Shown piece after piece: positions 6,378 to 12,481 of a stretch of DNA of 12,481 nucleotides. This DNA comes from JAWVZU01 sp033722075 (GTDB lineage: Bacteria > Pseudomonadota > Gammaproteobacteria > Xanthomonadales > SZUA-38), in NCBI GenBank assembly GCA_033722075.1, contig JAWVZU010000098.1, forward strand, positions 1 through 12,481. Reading direction: 5' to 3'. The first letter of the stretch is position 1; each line of letters begins with the position of its first letter. The translations under genes were made by a program, and so were the position numbers. The notes beneath the pieces were generated by a model. The model worked only from the letters and a program-made list of their open reading frames with translations, ran no database searches and was not told the origin of the DNA.

Positions 6378-7396
6378 TTCCGCCCTTCAGACCGCCATCG
6401 CTGCTCAGGAACGCGCATGTCCAGTCGGTGCTCTCGAGTTCCGCACTGCGCAGACGCCGCCTGCTGAAGCGGCGCCCGGCCGTACTGACCCAGGCTCGCC
6501 AGGAGATCATCGAGTGCGACGATGGCGTTCGTCTCGAGAGCTGGCGTTCTCCCCGACCCGATGCAATCGCCACCGCGATCCTCTTCCATGGCTGGGAAGG
6601 CAATGCCGGATCGAACTACATGGTCGACACGGCCGACCGGCTCTACGAGGCGGGCTTTGAGGTCGTGCGCCTCAATTTCCGGGACCACGGCGATACGCAC
6701 CACCTCAATCGGGGGTTGTTCAACTCCTGCCGCCTGGCGGAGGTGGTTTCCGCGACCCGGATCCTGGCCGAGCGGGCCAGGCCGCGGCCGGTGGTGCTGG
6801 TCGGCTATTCGCTTGGCGGCAATTTCGCCCTGCGGGTTGCCAGGGTGGCCGATTTTCCGATCGCCCAGGTCTTTGCGGTCAGCCCCGTGATCAGCCCCTC
6901 CGCCGGGCTGGCCGCGATCCAGGCCGCGCCCTGGTTCTACGAGTACTATTTCATGCGCAAGTGGCGCCGGTCGCTGGCCCGGAAATGTGAGTTGTATCCG
7001 GAGGACTACGGATGGGAGACGGTGCTGGCGGAGGGCGATCTGCTCCAGCTGACCGGCTGGCTGGTCGACTGCTATACCGAGTTTCCGCACATCGATGCCT
7101 ATCTGGACGGTTATTCGATTGCCGGAGATCGGCTGGCCGACCTACGCGTACCGGGCGTGATCATGACCGCGGCAGACGATCCGGTCATTCCGGTGGCAGA
7201 TTTCGAAGGCCTGCAGTTGCCTGAGCGCCTTCGGCTGGAGGTGACGGAATTCGGAGGGCACTGCGGGTTCATCGACAGCCTTGCCCTGACCAGTTGGGCG
7301 CCCAGGGTGATCACGGCCGAACTGATCCGGCGCTTGAAAGGCGAGTCGCCAGCCAGGGCCGGGGCACCGAACGAGCGCATCATGGAAGCGGGTTGA
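6374..7396 (+). CDS. YheT family (UPF0017/ABHD-type) alpha/beta hydrolase
   Basis: A 340-residue serine hydrolase of the YheT/ABHD1-3 group, presumed esterase or lipase; the bacterial substrate is not established. The family N-terminus FRPPSLLRNAHVQSVLSS (5-22) is present. ILFHGWEGNAGSNY (69-82) forms the oxyanion region, LNFRDHGDTH (100-109) follows, and the nucleophile elbow is GYSLGG with S146. The acid is in AADDPVIP (D268/D269) and the catalytic histidine is H296 in GGHCGFI. It starts at GTG 6374, overlapping the plsC stop by four bases (GTGA), with a strong internal Shine-Dalgarno. The tight link to plsC suggests a role in lipid turnover, but that is inference from position. Confidence 0.88.
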   Translation: MIPPFRPPSLLRNAHVQSVLSSSALRRRRLLKRRPAVLTQARQEIIECDDGVRLESWRSPRPDAIATAILFHGWEGNAGSNYMVDTADRLYEAGFEVVRLNFRDHGDTHHLNRGLFNSCRLAEVVSATRILAERARPRPVVLVGYSLGGNFALRVARVADFPIAQVFAVSPVISPSAGLAAIQAAPWFYEYYFMRKWRRSLARKCELYPEDYGWETVLAEGDLLQLTGWLVDCYTEFPHIDAYLDGYSIAGDRLADLRVPGVIMTAADDPVIPVADFEGLQLPERLRLEVTEFGGHCGFIDSLALTSWAPRVITAELIRRLKGESPARAGAPNERIMEAG

Positions 7397-7440
7397 CCCT
7401 GCGTTGATTGAGCTGTGACAAGGATTTCCAGGAACGAACG

Positions 7441-9540
7441 ATGTTGAACGAAGCCATCAAGAAACACCGCGAAGGCGACCAGGAAGGCGCCGCGGCGATT
7501 TATCGCCAGATTCTCGAAAACGAGCCCGATCGTGACGATGTCCATCACCTGATGGCGGTTCTCTGTCATGAGAAAAAGGATCTCGACCAGGCGCTCGAGC
7601 ACGCCGAAAAGGCCATCGATCTCAACGGAGACGAGGCCCACTACCATCAGACGCTGGCAGGCATACTGCATGCCCGGGGAGACCTTGCGGGGGCCCGCAG
7701 CAACCTCGAGCGAGCGGTGGAAATCGACCCCAACCTGGCGGAGGCGCGCAATACCCTGGGTTATCTGCTGTTCCGGTTGGGGGAGCCCGATGCGGCCGAG
7801 CAGCAGCTGCGGCTGGCGCTCAAGATCGAACCGGAATCGGCGCGAGCAATGACCAATCTCGGCAGCGTCTACATCGCCCAGCGCCGCCTGGACGATGCGC
7901 GCGGCATTCTCTCCCGTGCGCTGGAGCTCGATCCGGAATCGACCGCGGCCCGGGCAACGCTGGGGCAGGCCATGCTGCTCGACGGGGCGGCGGCTTTTGC
8001 CGAGGAGTGCTTCCGGCGCTGTGTCGAGGCCCGCCCGGAGAGCCTGGAACTCAAGACGAAGCTCGCCGAGGCGGTCCTGGCCAACCAGCGGCCGGAGGAG
8101 GCCGAGGTGATGTTCGACGAGATTCTCGGTGAACAGCCCGGTCGCTATGATGCTGTGGTCGGACGTGCTGACGCCGCCGCCGCGCAGGGCCGTCATGGCG
8201 AGGCCGTTCAGATCTATTCCCAGGCGTTGATGCAGCGCCGCGGCGATCCACCCACCCTGGAAAAGCTGGGCGATGCCCTGTTGGCCATCGGCGACCATGC
8301 CGCTGCCGAGCAATGTTTCCGGGTCCTGGTGGAGCGCGGTCATGCGGCGCCCGGACTGCGCAACCGGTGGGCTCAGGCGCAGGACGGCATGGGCCAGACG
8401 AACGATGCGCTGGATACCCTCAAGGAGACGTTGGCCGAGGATCGGAACGACCTGGAGGCGGGCCTCTTGCTGGCCCAGTTGCACGCCCGGGCCGGCGAGC
8501 ACGAGGAAGCGATCGTCGTGCTGGATGGCTTGCCCGAGAAACTGCGCCAGCGCAATCGACCCTGCCTGGTCCGGGCGCGGGCGGCCCTGGCGCTCGGGGA
8601 GCCGGAGCGAGCGATCGCTGCGCTGGAACCCATCGCCCGCGAGAGCGACTATCGGCTCGAGGCGCTGGAACTGCGCGGAAGGGCCCTGGATATGCAACGG
8701 CAATATGAGGAAGCCGCGTCCATATTCGCCGAGCTGGCCACCGCGGCGGAAATGTCGCCACCACCGGTGGCGGCGCCGATCGTGGACTGGAGCGTGGCCG
8801 CAAGCTGGCCGCAGGATGCCCCGGAGGATGGCCGACCCGAACCCGTATTCCTGGTCGGATTGCCGGGCTCCGGCATCGACGCGGTTCACCGTGCGCTCGG
8901 CAAGCTGGCGGGCGTGGAAGTGCTGGGTGACCGCCTCGGCTCGGATGGTCGCCGGGATATGCTGGCCAGGCTCAGCCGGACCCGCTCCGACTGGTCCGAG
9001 CCGGATGAGGATGCGGTTCGTATGGACCGCCGCCGCTACTGGCATGCGGTGCGTCGCGCCAGGAGCAGCGAAGTGGAGGGCCTGACCCTGATCGACCGGC
9101 TCCCCGTGGCCCAGGCCGAACCGGCGGCGATCGCCCGCTATTTTCCCCGGGCCACGCTGCTGGTCGTCGGGCGCCACCCGGCCGACCATCTCCTTCACGC
9201 CGAGTCCTTCGGCTGGCGGGACGGCGAGGCGGCGACGCCGATCGATCTAGATGAGTTCTACGCGCACTTGATGGCCGCCGAGCAGCATCTTGCCCTGGAG
9301 CTGATCTGGCTGGACTTCGATCGCTTGCGAGGCGGTGAGCCGTTACCCAAGCAGCTTGGCAAACTGAACATCGATGCGGAAGCGTTGGCCGACGCCCTGA
9401 CCGGTGAGCTCCGGTCCGCTGACGGGCTGGCGCACTATTGGCCCCCGGGACACTGGAAGCATTACGCCGACGGGTTGGGCCTGGACGGAGAACAGCTCCC
9501 CGAGCTCGTGAAGAGGCTGGCGGGCGAGCAGGAGGCATGA
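7441..9540 (+). CDS. TPR-repeat protein with divergent sulfotransferase-like C-terminal domain
   Basis: A 699-residue protein. Residues 1-437 form about a dozen tetratricopeptide repeats; between roughly 31 and 200 they keep an exact 34-residue period, each ending in an [EK]I[DE]P-like turn (60, 94, 128, 162). A proline-rich linker (439-460) leads to a C-terminal domain laid out like TPR-linked sulfotransferases: a phosphosulfate-loop position at 468-480, YFPRATLLVVGRHPAD (567-582) at the 3'-phosphate site, and HYWPPGHWKHYADGLG (665-680) like the family's GRWRxYxxxLG ending. The loop reads LPGSGID instead of the usual MPRSGTT, so the basic and hydroxyl residues that hold PAPS are missing. The domain may be inactive, a binding module, or have a changed activity. 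The start is ATG 7441, six bases after AGGAA; a TTG at 7408 is less likely. It lies in the same direction as its neighbours. Confidence 0.8.
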   Translation: MLNEAIKKHREGDQEGAAAIYRQILENEPDRDDVHHLMAVLCHEKKDLDQALEHAEKAIDLNGDEAHYHQTLAGILHARGDLAGARSNLERAVEIDPNLAEARNTLGYLLFRLGEPDAAEQQLRLALKIEPESARAMTNLGSVYIAQRRLDDARGILSRALELDPESTAARATLGQAMLLDGAAAFAEECFRRCVEARPESLELKTKLAEAVLANQRPEEAEVMFDEILGEQPGRYDAVVGRADAAAAQGRHGEAVQIYSQALMQRRGDPPTLEKLGDALLAIGDHAAAEQCFRVLVERGHAAPGLRNRWAQAQDGMGQTNDALDTLKETLAEDRNDLEAGLLLAQLHARAGEHEEAIVVLDGLPEKLRQRNRPCLVRARAALALGEPERAIAALEPIARESDYRLEALELRGRALDMQRQYEEAASIFAELATAAEMSPPPVAAPIVDWSVAASWPQDAPEDGRPEPVFLVGLPGSGIDAVHRALGKLAGVEVLGDRLGSDGRRDMLARLSRTRSDWSEPDEDAVRMDRRRYWHAVRRARSSEVEGLTLIDRLPVAQAEPAAIARYFPRATLLVVGRHPADHLLHAESFGWRDGEAATPIDLDEFYAHLMAAEQHLALELIWLDFDRLRGGEPLPKQLGKLNIDAEALADALTGELRSADGLAHYWPPGHWKHYADGLGLDGEQLPELVKRLAGEQEA
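9531..9535 (+). promoter_or_regulatory. Ribosome binding site that selects the second ATG of the PQQ-type gene
   Basis: GGAGG is one base from the ATG at 9537 but seven bases from the ATG at 9543. The second start therefore has proper spacing and is preferred, although the first would give an ATGA overlap with the preceding stop. Confidence 0.55.
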
Positions 9541-9542
9541 GC

Positions 9543-10634
9543 ATGAGAACGACCTGCGGATTTCTGGGACTGCTTGCGGCATCGCTTGCCTGGAGCGCGG
9601 ACCTGCCCCTGGACAAGATCCGCTTGCCCGAGGGCTTCAAGATCGAGGTGTATGCGGACAATGTGCCCAATGCCCGGCAAATGGCCTGGGGCGATCGGGG
9701 TGTGCTGTTCGTCGGCTCACGTCGCGAGGGGAAGGTGTATGCGGTGGTCGATGGCGATGACGATCACCGGGCCGATGCGGTCCACGTCCTGGCGAGTGGA
9801 CTCACGATGCCGTCCGGACTGGCGTTCAGGGATGGCGATCTGTATGTCGGGGATATCGGCACCATCTACCGCCTCGACGGGATCGAGGATCGACTGAGCG
9901 ACCCGCCGGAACTGCAGGTCGTCACCGACGCCTTTCCAAAGGAACGGCACCACGGCTGGAAGTACCTCGGGTTCGGGCCGGACGGCAAGCTGTACGTTCC
10001 GGTCGGCGCGCCCTGCAACATCTGCCTCGAGGAGGATTTCGCGGAAATCCGCAGAATCAATCCTGACGGCAGCGGCATGGAGACGATCGCCCGGGGCGTG
10101 CGCAATTCCGTCGGCTTCGACTGGCACCCGGACACCGGCGATCTCTGGTTCACCGACAACGGTCGCGACATGATGGGCGACAACCTCCCGCCCTGCGAGT
10201 TGAACCACCTGTCGGAAGTCGGCCAGCATTTCGGCTACCCCTTCTGCCACGGCGCGACGGTGCCCGACCCGGAATTCGGACAACAGCGCGACTGTGACGA
10301 GTTTCGTCCGCCGGCCCAACCGCTGGGCCCGCATGTCGCGCCGCTGGGAATGAAGTTCTACACCGGCAGCATGTTCCCGGCACCCTATCGCGGTCGGGTC
10401 TTCATCGCCGAGCATGGCTCGTGGAACCGCAGCAGCAAGATCGGCTACCGCGTCACCATGGTCACGCTCGGCGAGGACCAGGAGGCAATCGCCTATGAGA
10501 CCTTCGCCGAAGGTTGGCTCCAGGGGGAAGAGAACTGGGGCCGACCGGCTGATATTCAGCTGGCGCCGGATGGCTCCATGCTGGTCGCCGACGATCAGGC
10601 CGGCGTGATCTATCGAATCTCCTTCGAGCAATGA
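9543..10634 (+). CDS. PQQ-dependent sugar (sorbosone-type) dehydrogenase, exported
   Basis: A 363-residue soluble beta-propeller of the glucose/sorbosone dehydrogenase (GSDH) family; such enzymes oxidise sugars or aldoses in the periplasm with pyrroloquinoline quinone. The N-terminus MRTTCGFLGLLAASLAWSA is a signal peptide, with cleavage likely before DLPLD (residue 20). Family landmarks: MPSGLAF (89-95), HHGWKYLGFGPDGKLYVPVG (136-155), APCNIC (156-161), GVRNSVGFDWHP...LWFTDNGRD (185-209), GYPFCHG (231-237), LGPHVAPLGMKFYTG (261-275), FIAEHGSWNRS (287-297) and GRPADI (333-338). Several cysteines (158, 161, 218, 235, 251) could form disulfides in the periplasm. No pqq biosynthesis genes or cytochrome are in the window, so cofactor and electron acceptor would come from elsewhere; substrate not predictable. 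Confidence 0.88.
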   Translation: MRTTCGFLGLLAASLAWSADLPLDKIRLPEGFKIEVYADNVPNARQMAWGDRGVLFVGSRREGKVYAVVDGDDDHRADAVHVLASGLTMPSGLAFRDGDLYVGDIGTIYRLDGIEDRLSDPPELQVVTDAFPKERHHGWKYLGFGPDGKLYVPVGAPCNICLEEDFAEIRRINPDGSGMETIARGVRNSVGFDWHPDTGDLWFTDNGRDMMGDNLPPCELNHLSEVGQHFGYPFCHGATVPDPEFGQQRDCDEFRPPAQPLGPHVAPLGMKFYTGSMFPAPYRGRVFIAEHGSWNRSSKIGYRVTMVTLGEDQEAIAYETFAEGWLQGEENWGRPADIQLAPDGSMLVADDQAGVIYRISFEQ

Positions 10635-10656
10635 CGGAAAGCAGCGGAGCGGTGTG

Positions 10657-11283
10657 ATGAAACTGACAAGCAAGTCCTTGAAGAACGGTGCCCGGATCGG
10701 CGACGACTACGCCTTCGGTGTGCCGGATCCCGAGAAACACATGACGTTCGGCGGCAACCGGAATCCGCATCTGGCCTGGGACAAGCTGCCCCACGCGACC
10801 CGGTCTCTGGCCGTGATCTGCGTGGACAAGGATGTCCCGTCGGTGGGCGACGATGTGAATCAGGAAGGCAAGACCATCCCGGCGGACCTGCCCCGGGTTG
10901 ATTTCTTCCACTGGGTGATGATCGACGTGCCGCCCGAGTTCGATCACATCGAGGAAGCCAACTGCAGTGACGGCGTGGTTGAAGGCGGGAAGCGCAAGCC
11001 GCCGGGGCCCAAGGGCAGCCGCCAGGGTCTGAACGACTATTCCCAGTTCATGGCCGGGTCGGATCTCGCAGGTGATTACCATGGCTACGACGGACCCTGC
11101 CCGCCGTGGAACGACGAACGGTTGCACCACTATCATTTCCGGGTCTATGCGCTGGACGTGGAGCGGCTGGAGGTCGGTGATCATTTCGACGGGCGTGATG
11201 TCATGGCAGCGATCGCCGGGCATGTGCTGGATTCGGCGGAACTGACCGGCACCTACACCCTTAATCCGGCCGTGATGGGTTGA
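10657..11283 (+). CDS. YbhB/YbcL family (PEBP, Raf kinase inhibitor-like) protein
   Basis: A 208-residue phosphatidylethanolamine-binding-protein fold without a signal peptide, so cytoplasmic. The ligand pocket elements are visible: GGNRNPHLAWDKLP (32-45), the CVDKDVPS strand (55-62) and FFHWVMIDVPP (83-93). GYDGPCPPWNDERLHHYHFRVYALD (143-167) is the PEBP GPxPP...HxYxFxxYALD signature, and HVLDSAELTGTY (189-200) closes the fold. The loop between 61 and 82 is longer than in E. coli YbhB, as in a recognised subgroup with DDVNQEG. The molecular role of bacterial PEBPs is unclear; anion or lipid head-group binding is suggested. The start is ATG 10657, seven bases after GGAG; the GTG just before it is too close. 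It follows the dehydrogenase gene after 22 bases. Confidence 0.92.
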   Translation: MKLTSKSLKNGARIGDDYAFGVPDPEKHMTFGGNRNPHLAWDKLPHATRSLAVICVDKDVPSVGDDVNQEGKTIPADLPRVDFFHWVMIDVPPEFDHIEEANCSDGVVEGGKRKPPGPKGSRQGLNDYSQFMAGSDLAGDYHGYDGPCPPWNDERLHHYHFRVYALDVERLEVGDHFDGRDVMAAIAGHVLDSAELTGTYTLNPAVMG

Positions 11284-11308
11284 GCGTCCCGAGCTTGAGC
11301 CGCGGGTC

Positions 11309-12091
11309 TTGACGACGCTGCAGACCATCGCCCTGGCCGTTGTTCAGGGCGTCACCGAGTTCCTGCCGATATCCAGTTCGGCCCACCTGATCCTGGCCAA
11401 CCAGGCCATGGGCTACTCGGACCAGGGGCTGGTCTTCGACGTCGCGGTCCATCTCGGCAGTCTGGCAGCAGTGGTGGTGTATTTCCGCGACGAACTGATC
11501 GACATGCTACGGGGTCGCTCCGTCAGCGGCTTTGGCGTCGAACTCGACGGCCATCGCCTGCTGGGCTGGCTGGCGCTGGCGACGCTGCCGCTCGGCATAG
11601 TCGGGCTGAGCCTGGCCGGACCGATCGAGGCTCACGCCCGGACGCCGCTGGTGATCGCCACGGCGACCATCGTGTTTGCGCTGGTGCTCTGGTGGTCGGA
11701 CCGGTTTGCCGGCCGGGAACCTCTGAGCGGCCGCAAGGCCTTGGCGATGGGCCTGGCCCAGGTGATCGCTCTCATCCCGGGCACATCGCGGTCCGGCATC
11801 ACGATCACGGCCGGTCTCTTCCTGGGGATGTCCCGCCGGGCGGCGGCGCGCTTCTCCTTCCTCATGGCGATTCCCGCAGTGCTGGCGGCCGGGCTGTTCG
11901 GCGCTCGCGAGCTGCTGCAGGCCCAGGTCACGCCCCACTGGGGAGAGTTTGCCCTGGCCATGGGCGTTGCCGGTTTCAGCGCGTACCTCTGCATAGCCGC
12001 CTTCATTCGCCTGGTCGAGAAGATCGGCATGCTGCCGTTCGTGGTCTACCGCCTGTTCCTGGGCGGCCTGATCCTGGGGTTTCTCCTCTAG
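11309..12091 (+). CDS. uppP: UppP (BacA) undecaprenyl-diphosphatase
   Basis: A 260-residue integral membrane enzyme that dephosphorylates undecaprenyl diphosphate, returning the lipid carrier for peptidoglycan and other surface polymers; overproduction confers bacitracin resistance in E. coli. The conserved active-site helix reads Q13GVTE17FLPISSSAH26, with Q in place of the first E, as in many UppP variants. The second motif, IPGTSRSG (156-163), contains R161. Hydrophobic segments near 41-58, 84-104, 113-130, 146-154, 182-198, 214-233 and 243-260 fit the known multi-span, inverted-repeat topology. The start is TTG 11309; any later methionine would delete the catalytic helix, and no upstream ATG/GTG is in frame after the preceding gene. 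No clear Shine-Dalgarno is present, so initiation may depend on coupling to the gene 25 bases upstream. Confidence 0.93.
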   Translation: MTTLQTIALAVVQGVTEFLPISSSAHLILANQAMGYSDQGLVFDVAVHLGSLAAVVVYFRDELIDMLRGRSVSGFGVELDGHRLLGWLALATLPLGIVGLSLAGPIEAHARTPLVIATATIVFALVLWWSDRFAGREPLSGRKALAMGLAQVIALIPGTSRSGITITAGLFLGMSRRAAARFSFLMAIPAVLAAGLFGARELLQAQVTPHWGEFALAMGVAGFSAYLCIAAFIRLVEKIGMLPFVVYRLFLGGLILGFLL

Positions 12092-12105
12092 CTCACTACA
12101 CAAGC

Positions 12106-12481
12106 TCAGATCGGGACCAGGGTCATCGATGGCCGATTGTTGTCCGGATCGGCCGAAAAACCGCGCACCAGCAGAACCGTCTGTCCCGGCTCCGCCAGGC
12201 CCAACTCCTGGGAGACTTCGCGAATGCAGGGACTGGGGTCATCCAGCTCCGCTTCTTCTCGCAGCACCGGAATAACGCCCCACAGGAGCAACACGCTGCG
12301 TCGGACTGCCGGATCACTGGTCAACACAACCACCGGAGCCGCCGGCCGCTCTCCGCAGACCTCCACGGCGGATTGGCCGCTGCGGCTGGTCACGAAGATG
12401 GCTCGTACCATGAGGTCCCGCGACAGGAGGGCGGTCGCGCGTCCCACTGCGACCCCGAACGGTCGCGGCGGCTCGGCTTCC
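12106..12481 (-). CDS. pyk: Pyruvate kinase, C-terminal domain (partial, enters from the right edge)
   Basis: About 124 residues open to the window edge on the minus strand; the GTG at 12447 is internal to the frame, not a start, because the reading continues upstream to the edge. The fold is the C-terminal (allosteric) domain of pyruvate kinase: RDLMVRAIFVTSRSGQSA matches the family's DAKAIVVxTxSGxTA strand, RPAAPVVVLTSDPAVRRSVLLLWGVIPVL matches RPxAPIxxxTxxxxxxRxLxLxWGVxPxL, and LGLAEPGQTVLLVRG is the last GxxVVVxxG strand. The catalytic barrel that makes ATP and pyruvate from PEP and ADP would lie beyond the window. The gene converges on uppP with only 14 bases between the stop codons and no terminator hairpin there. 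PykA versus PykF type cannot be decided from this part. Confidence 0.88.
   Translation of the reverse strand, partial: EAEPPRPFGVAVGRATALLSRDLMVRAIFVTSRSGQSAVEVCGERPAAPVVVLTSDPAVRRSVLLLWGVIPVLREEAELDDPSPCIREVSQELGLAEPGQTVLLVRGFSADPDNNRPSMTLVPI

Noticed and set aside
7111..9198. 695-codon open frame on the minus strand, opposite the TPR gene
   Set aside because: It is the shadow of a GC-rich, repeat-coding gene. Its translation has no recognisable domain, while the plus strand shows a clear TPR pattern and a proper ribosome binding site.
9717..10673. 318-codon minus-strand frame opposite the PQQ-type dehydrogenase
   Set aside because: It is a shadow frame; the plus strand carries all GSDH-family landmarks.
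12092..12105. Terminator between converging uppP and pyruvate kinase genes
   Set aside because: Fourteen bases (ctcactacacaagc) with no inverted repeat or T-tract.

Overview
The window is a GC-rich, densely coded piece of a bacterial chromosome. Its gene set (TrmJ, SrkA/YihE-type kinase, PlsC, YheT-type hydrolase, a glucoseen-reductase-like flavoprotein, a Q/E-type UppP and pyruvate kinase) looks like a gammaproteobacterium, perhaps near the Xanthomonadales/Chromatiales. That placement is inferred from family resemblance, not from a search. There is no RNA gene, CRISPR array, insertion sequence, phage gene, or gene-free stretch longer than about 80 bases.

Left block (1-2400, minus strand): a probable co-directional set running right to left. 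It holds a PhyH-type Fe(II)/2-oxoglutarate dioxygenase (GTG start at 2400), a small secreted parallel beta-helix protein with regularly spaced N-F-G turns, TrmJ (tRNA Cm32/Um32 methyltransferase), and the first codons of a further gene that leaves the window. Divergent from it is a MarR-GNAT fusion regulator (GTG start at 2476). The 75-base gap between the two carries a dyad (TAGTTG-N7-CAACTA) that is a good candidate operator.

Middle (3394-4603): a convergent gap filled with inverted and direct repeats of the GTGAAAAGT type separates the regulator from a minus-strand 2Fe-2S/FAD/NAD(P) oxidoreductase. A 69-base divergent spacer then leads into the plus-strand block.

Right block (4604-12091, plus strand): seven tightly packed genes, likely one operon. 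They encode an SrkA stress kinase, a PlsC lysophosphatidate acyltransferase, a YheT-type alpha/beta hydrolase, a TPR protein with a degenerate sulfotransferase-like C-terminus, an exported PQQ-type beta-propeller dehydrogenase, a PEBP (YbhB/YbcL) protein and UppP undecaprenyl-diphosphatase. Several functions concern the envelope: phospholipid synthesis, undecaprenyl phosphate recycling, a periplasmic dehydrogenase, and a kinase of the envelope-stress regulon in E. coli. The C-terminal domain of pyruvate kinase enters from the right edge on the minus strand, converging on uppP.

Most genes are recognisable family members. The points most worth a second look are the MarR-GNAT/PhyH divergent switch, the TPR-sulfotransferase protein with an altered cofactor loop, the NFG-repeat beta-helix protein, the convergent repeat cluster, and the frequent GTG/TTG starts. 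I see no clearly new multi-gene defence or mobile system here.
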